Shown here: in pieces, positions 35,038-47,378 of the stretch
Numbering within the stretch: position 1 is the first letter of the stretch
How the letters are laid out: the number at the start of each line of letters is the position of its first letter
Source: Marasmius tenuissimus
Lineage: Eukaryota; Basidiomycota; Agaricomycetes; Agaricales; Marasmiaceae
Reading direction: 5' to 3'
Assembly (NCBI GenBank): GCA_029532415.1
Contig: JAQOTA010000069.1
Coordinates: 1,488,001-1,552,000, forward strand
Length of the DNA: 64,000 bases
Program-made: the position numbers and the translations under genes
Notes under the pieces: generated by a model
Databases searched by the model: none
The model's input: the letters and a program-made list of their open reading frames with translations, nothing else
What the model was told of the DNA's origin: nothing

Positions 35038-36156
35038 AGATCGGACGTCGTATTCTTGCTCTTGCACTGGGTCGGAGCAACAAGGGCATATCTATCGATC
35101 AGCTCAAGGTGTTCGAAGATGATCCTCAGAGCCATGGACCTCATACTGAGGACGAGCACCTCGACCTCAACGGGCAGACCCTTGAAGCCGTGCGAGAGTC
35201 GCCTTGGAACCGAATGTTAGCTTTTCGACTAGCGAAAAAGACGACCGCCAGCCCTCTTCTCCTCCAGAACGGTTTCGATATTCGATACATAGGCGTGAAG
35301 GAATGGGTGAAATTCTTCTCTAGGCGCATACAAGCGCGAGTTCGAAGCTCTCCGCAAGTCAAGGAGCTCGAACAGAAAGATGCAGACGGTGTTCAGGTCA
35401 AAGGGGAAGAGAAAAACAATAGGCGATGGGGATCCCTGTATTGTGTGTGTGCAGTCATCTATCCATTTTGTTGCGCCGGCTCACATTTCCCTCTAGAAAT
35501 TCAACGATCGAAGGACGACCGCAGGGGTCATGCAGAAGAACTGTCGCACAGCAGGTGATGAAGAGGGCGAGGAATATTGGGCTTATATATTCCGTTCCGT
35601 GGAAGAGCTCCAGGCGGCGGGCATGTCTGATGAAGAAGACGGTTCGAAGGATGGCGAAGAAGTCAAGTTTGTACACCAGCTGGACTGGAGGGATCCTGAC
35701 TACGGTTCCATATTTGCACAAGTGGATTGCATACGGGTTGAGACGTCCTGCTCAGCAGGAAGGAAACGCAAATTGCGAGTGCCTAGTGGCCGGATCTTGG
35801 AGCGAGAACCACCATCTGGCGTCTCACGGCAGCGTTTTCGTTCTGGCTATCTCGATGCGAGGGAGTTAGCTGGTAAAGCATACACAGAATTTGGGCGAGG
35901 TGATTATCCTACGTCGAGGTACGGAGTCAATACGTTCGTTCAACGTTCGAATCCTTGGCTGATAGCAAGACAGTTTTATCCCCAGAGCAGGCGTCAGTGC
36001 TGTATCCCGCAAGTCGGCCCATGCTCGTGTTCCCCCGGACCATCTTACGATCATACATACCCCATCCATACGTCCATCATTGGCATCAATGTGTATCGCA
36101 ATTCTCCTCGTTATCGTTGTCGTCGTCATGCGTGTTATTTGAACTATTATGACTAG
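35038..36156 (+). CDS. Truncated paralogue of the coiled-coil gene's C-terminal domain
   Basis: Exon 35038-35443 reads KIGRRILALALGRSNKGISI to RRWGSLYC; intron 35444-35498; then KFNDRRTTAGVMQKN, EEYWAYIFRSVEELQAAGMS and FVHQLDWRDPDYGSIFAQVD, with a basic RKRKLRVPSGRILEREPP tail. It aligns by eye with 46135-47170: SPWNRML with SQWNRAL, KFNDRR with KFDRRL, YWAYIFRSVEEL with FWEYARRMVEHL, AGMSDEED with NGMSDEEK. The long coiled-coil part found there is missing here. The 5' end is uncertain and the last ~50 residues look like read-through, so the real stop may be earlier. Confidence 0.5.
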
Positions 36157-36664
36157 TGCTCGAATTTAGTATATCGTTAGCTACATTGTAATTGGTACAA
36201 AATAAATGTGATCATCTTTCCAGAATTTCAGACTGAACTTGGCGTAGGTTGACGATGTCGATTGAGTGCACTGTGATCGGGAATTGACCGGTGCGCCGCC
36301 GGCACCGGTCACATTCCGGTCGTTGAATTCTTTACGCCCCGTGACATCATCCCAGCTTCTTCAATTCCAACTTGTCAGTCTTGAACGAGTCTCGAACTCG
36401 ACTGAAGACAGCACCCACCTCTCAAGCGAACTATTCCCCCTGATACATACAACAACCTGGTGAGTCATCTTGGCCTCTGTGTCAGGAATTCACATTAAGA
36501 ACAGGAACGGAGCACGCGCAAACTGTACAACTGACGAACGATCATTTGTTCTGGACTGGGGAATCTCCGTTCGGATTGTAGGCGACGAACTGTCGGTCTA
36601 CTCAGTTAGCGCTCGCTCCCTTCCATACTCCAGAAAAGTGCCTCTATCCGTCACATCGAACACC
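36157..36664. other. Spacer and promoter of the 36.7-kb gene
   Basis: Includes the perfect inverted repeat at 36285-36311. An open frame at 36470-36754 overlaps the true start and its 5' part is probably leader. Confidence 0.4.
36285..36311. repeat. Perfect 10-bp inverted repeat
   Basis: TGACCGGTGC at 36285-36294 and GCACCGGTCA at 36302-36311 flank a 7-base GC loop. It lies ~350 bp upstream of the next ATG; a binding site or cruciform is possible. Confidence 0.75.
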
Positions 36665-38765
36665 ATGTCCTCAGTTCCACCAGTCCTGCCTTCCGTGGTC
36701 AACTTCGACGAGAAGACAGGTCGGTGGACTCGCCCGTCTTTCTCGTTTTGTTGAATTGATCTTCCAATCAATATAGCGTCACAACCCTACAAAGCCATCG
36801 ACGGCCGAGTCGGATCGTGGGTTGAGGATGGAAAATTTTTTGTAACTTCCCCCAACTCTCTCGACGTATACCAGCCTCTCTTTGGACCCAGAGAGGTTTA
36901 CATGCGACAAGATTACCGCTTCGGTGCGGAAGACCCACTACAATACCCTCAAAACTTCATTCCCGATCGATGTCACTGGGCTGCCATCCCGCGCCAACCT
37001 CCGTCTCCGACGTACGCAAAAGCAAAGTGGTGGAAGTCCTTGCCACCAGAAGCTTTTGTGCACGAGTCAGACAGTGCAATCAAGGGGCTTGGACGGTGGG
37101 CCAAGGAAAATGTTGCTCCTTATGAAGAGGATTGCACCCTGCTCCATGAACGCGTCCAAAAATACTGTTCTAGTCGGGAGTCTAGCAAGGTCAACAGACT
37201 GATACCCGCGCTCAACGGCCAACTGGAACGCACTCTCCGTCATCTCTTGACAATGCCCCTTCCCCTCCATCGTGCTCGACAACTGTGGTCATTTTTCCAG
37301 CGGTGGTATCTAGAGTTGTATGGAGCTTTAGATTGGGTGGAATTGTATCTCCCTGTGATGAACAGTCTCTCTCCTCCCTCCGAGGAGACACGTTCGCGAG
37401 CTTCTATGGCTATGGGAGCGTTTCTCACAACCGTGAAAGACTGCGAGTTCTTCTTTTGTGCAGGAATCCCGTTCTGGTTCATACGTGCCTCCGAGCATCA
37501 TCCACTGGTACGAGTGGACGAGCAGGTCATACCTGTCACTCCGCAGTCGCTGGGTATTTGCATGGATAATATTGCTTCTCACACAAAAGAGGTTGTGTAC
37601 ACTGGGCCCCTTCACGATCTCCAGAGAGCGATGGCCGTTGAACAATTCGGGTTGGCCATTGTCGACTACACCAACAATCCATTCAGCGTACCTGCGGCCG
37701 AATCTTTCTCGACAACCTCATCCTCATCAGCTGGTCCATCGAGGCCGAAAGCTACTAAACGGCAACGCCGCGAACCATGTATGTTTCCTTTTTACTTCAC
37801 TCAATTGACCAGGGCTGAACTTGCCTGCAGATGACAAACATCGGCCCAAAGCGTCCGCCCCCCGACAGGTAGAACGAGATAAATTCGTCGAGATACCCGG
37901 GCCCTGTTCACCCCCGATTCCAGAATGTTGGGTCAACGCTCTGTCTTCCATCGAGCGAAATCGGCGGCCAGCCAAAGAGACAGTGGTCAACGGTGGTTAT
38001 TCGTTCCTGGATCCTGGCATGATCCTATTCCCCCCTCCGGAAAAGAGAGAGCGCCTCCTTCGCAATTGGCTGCGACTCCGACCCGTACTCATATTTCGCC
38101 ATTGCATGCCTGCGGGCGTCGCCTCCGGCGCATGGTCCAGCAAACAATGGCGCGTCATTCTTGGCACAACCGACGATTACACCCCGAAAGAGGGTTCGCA
38201 CAAGATGGCAGAGCAGCGCGCAGTGGTAAAAGACTTGCTCGGGCAATGCTTGAAGTTCTACGGCGACTTGGAGTATGACCCGAAGGACACGCTACACTTC
38301 AAATGGCAGGATTGCAGACTCCCGGTCGGAAGACTGTCTGACCCGTTGCTCGCCCAAGAAATCGTCTGGGAACTGTTTGAGCTCAATTTCCGATTCGAGT
38401 TCCATGCTCTCCATCACAAGATGTGCCCTTCAGAGGAGTTTGTTTTCAGCCCTGACGTCCAAGCCTGCTTCTCAGGCGCAGAAGGCATTGGCAACCCGAC
38501 CCAAATCGATTTCCGTAGGGCTAACTCTGGCGTTGCTGCAGCTTCGATCCGTCATCGGGGGAAGTACTTTCACCGAATGTGTCACGTCATGAAGGGTTGG
38601 CCTGGAGGTGCGAAGGCCGATAGTTTTGTCGCCGGGAAGGAGAAATGGGAAGATCATTCTGATGATGAGATGGAGAAAATGGAGGAGTGGGTGACGAAGT
38701 TTTACTGTCAGGCATTCTTTGAGAACTTCGGACGACCCCCAGTCTTGCCCCATCGTTTGGATTAG
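36665..38765 (+). CDS. Large uncharacterised mushroom-type protein (AVVKDLLGQCLKFYG family)
   Basis: Three exons: 36665-36719, 36777 to about 37779, and about 37831-38765, joined as EKTASQPYKAIDGRVGSW and EPYDKHRPKAS. About 660 aa. The first part has HWAAIPRQPPSPTYAKAKWW and a long helical region (RTLRHLLTMPLPLHRARQLW). A Ser-rich linker with a KRQRR basic patch precedes the second part. That part has FLDPGMILFPPPEKRERLL, RPVLIFRHCM, AVVKDLLGQCLKFYGDLEYD, FELNFRFEFHALHHKMCP and RGKYFHRMCHVMKGWPGG. The family is common in Agaricomycetes by memory, with no known domain. The frame is intact and codon use looks normal. Confidence 0.7.
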
Positions 38766-39113
38766 TTCCGCGTTGTCCTTCTCTGCGATGACATTCGGGT
38801 ACTGCTCTTCGTCTTGACAGAAATCTACGTAGTTTCATCAATTTGTACATTATATACATTGCAATTATTCCATTATCTCGAATACCTCGATACATCGCGA
38901 TCTGTGAATGTGTGAATGTATATGTACATGTGTGCCTGAGAAACTGTGTCACGGTCATCTGCAAGGACATGCCGCCCACACGAGCCGTTCACGACATGTG
39001 CGTCGGAGTCACCCGAGATCAGGGTTTATAAGGTCTTTGTTCGAGAAATACTTACTATCTCTCTCTCTCGCTTCCATCTACGCCTTTCCTTCCCCACTCA
39101 CAACTTCGATCCG
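38766..39113. other. Spacer between two + strand genes
   Basis: 3' flank of the preceding gene and promoter of RING gene 2; a purine-poor CTCTCTCTC run precedes the start. No gene. Confidence 0.4.
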
Positions 39114-39837
39114 ATGGGCCCACAAAGAACTGTCAAGGGCATTCGGGATACCAGACAACAGACTGGCCCCTATGCCACACCACCCGCGACCCCAAACGAC
39201 AAGAAAGCCAAGACAAAGGGCAAGACCCACGAAGACAAAGACAACGAGCAGAGGATGGGGAAAGCGTTCGAACTCCTTCTGGAGTTGCGCGAGGGCACTA
39301 TCATCGGGATAGGTGAAAAGGTACGGGCGTCTTGTCTTTCAGTTCGCGAAGACACCCTCAAACACGTTCTGCAGAGGAAAGAGGCGGAGATCGAGCAAAT
39401 GAAGGAGTGGATCGAGGAACACAGAGGTCAGGTTACCTGTCCTACTTGCAAACAATTGTTTGTGTCGCCGCAGTTGTGAGCATCAATCCTTTGCCACGAA
39501 ATCTCATTACTCATGTCGCGAAAGGTTGGACTGCGGCCACCACTTTTGCGGTGAATGTCTTAACGAGGCCAAAGTCAAACAGACACGTAACGCCTCCTGG
39601 AAGGGGGAACCACTCGTTTGTCCTGACGAGGGCTGTAAGGCAACCGTGGCGTTTGGACCCGTGTTAGACAGAAAGCTTGAAGCAATTGCACAGAGATTTT
39701 CGCGTGAGATGGAATGGAAGCTACGGGAGGAGCCAGGAGTGATCTACTGGCCCACTCTGTCTATAATTCTCGATTACGATGTAGCCCGTCAGAGGAAGAG
39801 GAACGAGGAGATTGAGGCTGGCATGGGTTTGAACTGA
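39114..39837 (+). CDS. RING finger protein 2 (C3HC4)
   Basis: Starts MGPQRTVKGIRDTRQQTGPY. The N-terminal third is basic and Lys-rich (KAKTKGKTHEDKDNEQ), then a predicted coiled coil (TLKHVLQRKEAEIEQMKEWI). The RING is VTCPTCKQLFVSPQL | LDCGHHFCGECLNE...LVCPDEGC, with the intron 39476-39523 splitting it in phase. The C-x2-C, C-x-H-x2-C-x2-C and C-x4-C ligands are all present. A tail of ~70 aa ends AGMGLN. It resembles RING gene 1 in size and in the order coiled coil then RING. E3 ubiquitin ligase activity is a reasonable inference. Confidence 0.75.
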
Positions 39838-41338
39838 TTAGATACTTTCGTCTTGCAGTTGTAGTGAAAATCACATATTCCCGGAATTGATTGTTTCGTT
39901 CATGTCACATGGTCGCGATGATGAGTAACACTGATACTAATAGGACTTGACGTGAATTCCCGGTGCTGAGTATTGTTCCTGTCACATGGTCGCAATGAGA
40001 AGATGAAGCTGGAATCGTCGGATGTATTTGGGTAGAGATGGGTACAACTAGACGTATCTCCTATAGTATAAGGCCCTTATTCCTCCTCGAAGAAAGCACA
40101 CCGTTGATCAGAAGAAATTTGAGTCGATCCAGAACCAGGCTGTCTATACCGTAGCGGAACTGCTATCTTCAGTGGACAATTTATTCACACATGGAGGCTG
40201 TCTGCCCGTAGAGCTCAGGTGGATTTTATCCACTATTTGTGGGCGAGGAAGACCATGAGGATCTAGATTCTACGAAGGCTGCAGTCTCTGGAGTCTCGAT
40301 ATATGGGACGACGCGTCTGGGAAGTGGGTGAGGGGTGGTGGATGGACGTTTATTCCACTCCAAAGTTTACGCCAGGACTGACTGGCCCTTTATCCAGTAT
40401 GCGGACGGGGTTTACCCAGCCTGTGTCCCATGTCATGAGCGAGCAAAGAGGGTCTGTAACAGGCCTGTATTCAACTCGCGATCATGTATGTATTCACGAC
40501 GAGATGATCGGGTTGTCCTTGTTTGCGCTTGCTTGCGCCAGCGCTTCTTGGAGCGCTTAGCCAAAGCTGACATTTCCCACTCTCAAGTTGTAATTTCGTT
40601 ACTCATCCTTGTCTTCCGCTCTCCATCATGAAGTTTTTCCATCAACCATGGCCCCTCGTTGCTTCTTCAACCGCTGGCAAGGATCAAAGCCTTTCAGCAT
40701 CTGGTCCGAATAAATGTCGACCAAGCATCACTACGATTAAACATCGTATAGGGGCGAACGAGTTTTCTCTCCCGCAGTCACCTCACAATAGCTCGATAAC
40801 ATAGTTAAATTCAGTGAGTCTATGCGCAAATTCATTTGCTATGCTCCCAAGGCTAATTTTTTCGGGAGGGGGATTCACTCTCAGCAAACCTGGGGACCCC
40901 ATCACCGACGTCGATTTTCAACGAGCGTTTCGTTTCGCAGCGGCAGCTTCCGCGATGGCTACTAGCAGAGGCTACTCGATAGTCAGTAATATATGATCAC
41001 GCAGACCAATCTATGAGATACGAAGGACCGAAATGGCTCAAAGCCAATGCAGAGTACGAATAAACGTCTGCTCTGAGTCCCAGATCGACTAAAAGTCGTT
41101 GTATCGTCATATGATAGATTCCGAGGGCAGGCCCCTTCGTCGTCCCGCTGTCGCCGGTGAGAACTGCAAAACGTGTCGATCAGTGTTGTAATGCTGACAA
41201 GTTCAAATAGCACTCACCCTGTCAACTCGTTGTACACGCACGCTGATGCTTTATATGGAAGGAAGCGCCTGATCGCGGCCTCGTATCTTTGTTTCCTCTT
41301 CTCGTCAAGTAGAGCAGTCACTGTGTTTTCCTTCGTGC
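39838..41338. other. Repeat-rich spacer
   Basis: 39880-40000 holds a short direct repeat (TGTCACATGGTCGC twice). 40170-40470 is locus B of the dimeric repeat. 40708-41100 carries GAATAAA(C/T)GTC motif blocks in the same order as 24960-25205. No gene recognised. Confidence 0.5.
40170..40470 (+). repeat. Dimeric ~160-bp repeat, locus B
   Basis: Two diverged units: one near 40170-40330 (GTGGATTTTATCCAC) and one near 40335-40470 (TGGATGGACGTTTATTC, GACTGGCCCTTTATCCAGT, TTTACCCAGCCTGTG). Similar to 24425-24760 and, reversed, 49680-49985. More decayed than the other two loci. Confidence 0.6.
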
Positions 41339-44300
41339 ATGAAAGCCTTCAAAAAATTCACATTTACCCCCAATGCTGGAGCATCCTCCTCAAATGCGAT
41401 GGTAATCACATATGGCTCGTCTTCACCCCAGCTTGTACTGAAAGAATTGTAGGAGATTGACGAGGAAGCAGTCCCCTCGAGTAGTAGTACAAGCTCCAGG
41501 TGGGATCGGGCCCGTAGCGAACCACCGTTTGCGATGAGACCACGATCAAACTCCAACAAAAGACCTCGTGGTTCAGGATCGCATTCGGATGAAACGCCGA
41601 GCGACGAGGAAAGGCTTACGCGGGTGAAGCAGCCCACTGATTTCACTTCATCGAAGGTCCGGTTGGTTGAGTTCGAAAAAACGCTCAAAGACTTGAGCGA
41701 TGCCCAGAACACCATCAAAGTGAGTTCTTTCTCGCCGCGAAATACTGAAATTGATCTCAGAACACAATTACAGGAATTTCGGGGTCAGGAGGAAAAGATA
41801 GCTGAGCTTGAAAGAGATCTAACGGCGACTCGCGAAAGCCTCGCGGTATGACTGGTTTCGTTTCTGATTATAGGTTTTTCATCACTGATTGGAACCATGT
41901 CTAGGCTGCTCACGAGCAGGTAGTCGAAGCGGTCACAAAACCTTACACCGCAGTAATCGACGATAAGCAGGCCCTGGAGTTAGTAGTGACAGATTTCAAT
42001 AACAACTTCTCTGTAAGCCTTCCCTCGCTACTCTACATCGCCCATATTCATGAGAATTCAGGAATTAGAGAGAAAATTTATAACGAAGTTTGCTGTAAGG
42101 CCCTTCGTATTTTCAAACTAGCAGGAAACCAACAATCTAATGTCCATAGGAACTTGAGCATCAGCATGACAAGCAAATAAAATCCCTCACAGAAACACTC
42201 AACGTTGCCAACAAAGGCCAGGTAGCACTCGCCGAGATCGCGAAGCTGAAGGAGGAGAACAAAGCCTTACGAGCCCACATGCCGGTACGAGCGACGTCAC
42301 CTCATACACACGAACGAAAGCGTGCTCACGAGCGAATTGATATCAAGACTACGGAGGACCGAAAGAGAATCGAGCGGCTGCAGGAGGAGTCGAATAAGCG
42401 ACAGTCTAGGATCATCGAGTTGGAGAAGTTATTAGATGGGCAGCGAACGAGAGGGCCGGTAAAGCTTTCCGTGCTTCTTCCCCAATCACAAGTTACTCAC
42501 CGGGATGCAACACGAAGGCCGAAGGTCGGGACCAGGTGCGAGATGTCGACCATCATCCTACCACGCAGATCTTGCTGACGCACTGGCTAGGAGCGAGAAA
42601 CAAAACTCCGAGAACAGGCGAAGGATCTGCGGAAAGCTCAGGAGCAAGTGGCTCGCCTTGTAGACGACAAGAAGGTGAATCAGTCACGATGATGCAAAGA
42701 TTCATACTCACAGCTTCTTCATAGACCCTCAACTCTCAGCTCGAGGAGAAAAAAAATGAGCAAGAGGCTTTGGAAACCAAGATCTCGTGGCTCGACACAC
42801 AGGTGACTGCGCTGGAGCAAGAGCAGGAAGGGCGCACACAGAAGATAACGTCCCTGGAAGAAGATAAAGCCGATCTTCAAAGGAGCCTGGGAAGACAGGA
42901 CGGAGAGGAAGCGAAGTTGCGGGTGCGTACTTGCGGAGGAGCCCTCGAGACCACATGTAGATTCATCTCTCGCAGGAGGAGCTCAGTAAGCTCCGATTGG
43001 CGGCTCAAGGCACCGGGAACATAACTACACTGCAAGCCCGTGTAAAACAGCTAGAGCATCACAACGCAGACTTGCGAGCCGCAATACCGGTAAGTGGTAT
43101 CAGGTTCTCAACGATCTTCGATACTAATGACGCAATTCACAGCCTGAGGAGGACCGGCAAAAACTCCCTCGGCTCGAGGAAGAGAACCGCCTACACAGAG
43201 AAACGATCGATCGGCTGGAGAGGGAGAAAGGGGAACTTTCGTCGAAAATACCGGTAAGATGTCTAGCCCTTTGATTTTGCGTCGCTCACGAATGAATCTC
43301 CCAAGACTGACGCGGACAAGGAACAAGCCGCGAAAGAGCTGGAGGAGCTGAAAGCCAAGATACCGGTAAGCCGTACCAGGCTCTCGGACGTGCGATGTGC
43401 TCACGAAACCCAGCCCGATGATCATTGGGCACACCTTTCAGGGTTAAAGGACGCGAACGAGCGGCTGCACACGGAGAACGCAAGACTGAAATCTGAAATC
43501 CCGGTAGGACGACCAGCTCTTTCGATGAAATGAAATGCTCACGAGATCAATTCCAGACCGATGAGGACAAGCAAAAGGCGGCGAAGGAATTGGAGGAACT
43601 TCGATCAAAGATACCGGTAAGCCGTATTAGGCCTTCAGATGCGCGATGTGCTCACGAAACCCAGTCCGATGATCATTGGGAAGAATATACACATCTCAAG
43701 GACGCAAACGAGCAGCTGCAGACGGAGAACACAAGACTGAAATCTGAAGTTCCGGTGAGTTGTCTCGTCTCTTGAGATGGCGGTACACTCACAATATCAT
43801 CATAAGACTGACGCGGACAAGGACAACGCTGCGAAGGTGCTCCGCGACTTGCGAGCTCAGGCCGAAGATGACCGGCAAAAACTTTCAGAGTACGCGCTTG
43901 AGAACGGCAAGCAAAAAGAAACACTCGAGCGGCTGGAGAAGGAGAATGCAGAGCTGCGTTCTATAGCACCGGTAAGACGCCCAGCCTTTTCGACACAGCA
44001 AAATTAACCGAGGTCATTTCTAGAGCGACGAGGACATGGAAACAGCCGCCCAGCAGTTGAGGGACTTGCGATCCAAGATATCGGTAACCCAAGTCACCAT
44101 CACCGTCAAAGGCAGAGCTCACTAGCTGCATAGGACTTCGAAGCAGAGACCAAACAATTGCGAGATCGAGTGAAAAATCTAGAGACCGAGAAAGAGGTAC
44201 ACTCCCAAGGATTGCGCGAGGACTGTCGCTGACCTTTTCTGCTAGGGGCTCAATCGTGAGCTCGGCGTTAAGGCCCAAGAGCTTCAAGAGACGATAGAGG

Positions 44301-47170
44301 AGAAAGATGAGCTGGAGGTCAAAGTTGATGCACTGACCGGGCAGGTCGATGAGCTGGAGCAGGAGCAGGCTCAGCGAGATGAAACGGTCAACTCGTTGGA
44401 AGAGGACAAACAAGAACTCGAGGAACGCTTCAAGCGGCGAGATGAAGATCTGCTGAAGGCTTTGGTGGGTGCTCGTGAATTTACTCAAACTCGGCGAGCT
44501 TTGACGAGTCATGATTGATTGCAGAGTGACGTGAAAAATCTCAAGAACGAGGTGACCCTGTCCGCGAGTAAAGCACGCTTGTGGGAGGTGAATTCTTTGC
44601 CGAGATCGAGTTATCATCACTTCTGACACAGACATAGTCCAAAAACACGGCTTCTTTGTCAACCATCAGTAAACTCCATGTAGGATCACGGATTGCTCCG
44701 AAGGAATACGGCTGATGTCTCATATCCGCAGGACAACCTCAAAACTACCAGGGATTTACTTCGAACAGCGGAAGGTGGATTAAGCGACAGTCAGCGTGAA
44801 CTCAAGGTGGGTTTTTGTCTCTATCCCGCTACGCCTGTCCAATGCAGTACAGGCTCTAAGAATTGAGAACGTCGGAAACGCGGAGGCCGCCAAGCAGCTA
44901 CAGGTCAGTGTTGTGCCCCTTCGGCCACCAGCGCCATCTCATGCCATTCTGCATCACAGATTCTCCTCGACGCTTATACGAAAGAGGGTGAAGGCCGAGA
45001 AACGAGTAAAGACAAGGATATCGCCGACTTGAATATGGAGGTGATCAGGCTGAACACGGAGCTTACGAAGGCGGAGGGCAAAGTAAAGGTCAGTAGGTCA
45101 TCACATCGACCGAGATTTGTGCCTGACAATCCGAAGGACGGCGAGAAAGCGATCCAGGATCTGATAACCAGCAAGGACACCGAGATCGCCAAATTACAGG
45201 GTCAGGTCAGAGACAATTCGGGGCAGGCAGCGGTCAGTCGAAACTCACAGCTTGCTTGCTGATGCTCTCTGATCATTTAACAGACTGTTTTGAAGGAAGC
45301 CGAGATCAAGCGGAATGAAGCCGAAATCAAGAAACTCAAGGAGGATTTGAAGGACAAGGACAGCGCAGCGTCGAGGGTCAGTCGGAATGTATTATTGTAA
45401 TGTTTTGCTTACCCTCAAACAGGAGATCGTGCGCCTCCAAGAGTCATTGAAGGAGGCCAATGAGGTATACTTCCCGTCGGTCTCGGGGCTTTAGTCGTTA
45501 CTTACCAAAACTCAGACGATAGCCAACCTGAGGGCGAATATGTCTGCGTCGCACCCTCCCACGCTGAACCCACCCCGATTTGGCTCGGCTTCCTCAAGCA
45601 AAACCGCCGCCGACGTGTTCAAGGTACTAATACGCTCAATGACGCCCGTCACATCATCGGACATCGATATTGAGGAAGAACGGAGAATAGCCGAACAGAA
45701 ACGGCCCACGCTTGTATTCGGCGGCCCTATACCTGTGAGTAGTTTCACTTTCAACACTTGCTGTATTTGACCTCATGGCGATTCAGCCCGCGCCTAGTCC
45801 TGCCAAAAAAAAGGTGAGCCCTCATTCCACGTTCTGTGACTGGCGCTGAGGTTGGAGGTTTGCAGAAGAAGGCACGTGCTCGAGATAATGAGGGAGACGA
45901 AGGTGATGACGAGGAAGACGAAGACGAGGAGGACGAAGAGGTAGAGGAGGACGATCAGGCACCCCTGGAATTGGATAAGACGGGTCCTGAATCCAACCAG
46001 AGCTTCTGGCGCGCTCATTATAGCAAGATCAATCTTGGAAGCACCCGGCCGAACAAGAAAGAAAAGGTCAACAATCTAAACGTGAGCGACCACTCTTCCT
46101 CGCACTAGTTGTGCCTCTGAATCATTTGCTTCAGCTCGCCATCCAGCGCGTTATCCTCGAGGCTTTGCCCCCCGATGCTGATAGAAAAGACATCGATCAC
46201 CTGCAGGATGTCTGGGCTAGGAACGGCGTTACCGAAGAGCGTCTCAACCAATTCAGGCTGGATCCAACAAAGTACGCCCCCAAAGTTCACAACACTTGGT
46301 TGGATAAGAGCGGATCGACCAAAGAGGAGCTTCGGAACTCACAGTGGAACCGGGCCCTCATGCACAACCTGGAGCAACTCGTATTGCTAATCGTTCGGGA
46401 CTGCGGCGACAAAAACTACTTCGCAGCACTGACCGCCGCTGAGTGTACCACAAAATTCAGAAAACATTTTGATCGCGCTTACGCTGGAGTCATTTCATCG
46501 CGTCCCAAGAATGACGAAGAAGAACAGGATCCTCTCATGCTTGTGGCCCGTTTGATTGGGGAGAGATGCGAGAGGAACGCCAAGAGTGCTGTTGTGAGCA
46601 GACGGCGTCACGTACGTCTGAATTCCCTATTTCTTTTCATGCGCTAAGTTTGCTATGCTTGCACAGAAATTCGACCGTCGTCTCAAGATTGTTTATCACA
46701 TGCGACAACGAAGTAAAGGGGACGAGACTCGATTCCCTTTCTGGGAGTACGCTCGCCGCATGGTCGAGCACCTCACAGTTAACGGAATGTCCGACGAAGA
46801 GAAGGTTATGAAGGAAAGACCCACCAGTGGAGGATTACTGGAGAAGTATTCAGTGATGGAGGTTCTGAAGCTCACTGGGCGTCACCCATATTTTCGTCCT
46901 TTCTTTCGAGCCATCGATGCAACTCCCGACTACGAAGACATCAGTTTTCGCAAGGATAAAAGCCAAAGATATCCCAGGGAATATGTTGATAGGAACGGAG
47001 GTAGAATACTTTCCCAGCTCGGACTCTCTCGCTCGGTGTTTGCAGATGGGTACTTGGATCAATTGTTGGAGTACGAAAGGTTTGGCCTCCAGCTGGCCGA
47101 TGAAGACCGCCCATTGCATACCTTCTCTCTTCATGGGTTTGAGTGGCCGGAGGGATCCGCCAGTAGTTGA
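41339..47170 (+). CDS. Long coiled-coil protein built from duplicated short exons
   Basis: It starts MKAFKKFTFTPNAGASSSNA (41339), then EIDEEAVPSSSSTSS and a Ser/Arg-rich head. About 25 short exons follow, nearly all in-phase pieces of heptad coiled coil (for example LKDANERLHTENARLKSEIP, ELEELKAKIP), many ending Ile-Pro before GGTAAG donors. Two exon-intron blocks near 43311-43503 and 43557-43755 are direct duplicates (period ~251 bp). A longer ALEQEQEGRTQKITSLEEDK piece recurs as ELEQEQAQRDETVNSLEEDK. Around 45865-45975 lies a long acidic run. The C-terminal domain (LAIQRVILEALPPDADRKDI to EWPEGSASS) is shared with 35038-36156. Likely an elongated scaffold; function unknown. Inner exon edges are approximate. 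Confidence 0.65.
43311..43755 (+). repeat. Tandem duplicated exon pair inside the coiled-coil gene
   Basis: Block 1 (43311-43503) encodes KELEELKAKIP and LKDANERLHTENARLKSEIP. Block 2 (43557-43755) encodes KELEELRSKIP and LKDANEQLQTENTRLKSEVP. The intron between the two exons is duplicated too (CCGGTAAGCCGTA, GATGTGCTCACGAAACCCAG), so this is a genomic duplication and not convergence. Confidence 0.85.
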
Positions 47171-47378
47171 TTTGATCGTTCCGTAGTTCCACATCGCGAA
47201 ATGAATGTTGGTTGTCTATAACGTGTCCATATTTGTACGGAAATCACCGGTTATATCCAGGACAAAGAAGTGAATGCTCCTTTGTTCTGGCTATATATCC
47301 GTTTGTTCTCATCACCACCTGCGATCATCCTTGTCTCTTTCCCACTCTATGATCTTTGGCTCCCCACCTTAAGCAGTC

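Noticed and set aside
35944..35962. tRNA-like GTTCGAATCC box
   Set aside because: No acceptor stem or D-arm could be paired around it; it lies in a coding-like exon.
39320..39342. Possible 22-nt intron in RING gene 2
   Set aside because: Far below the usual size, and the frame is open without splicing.
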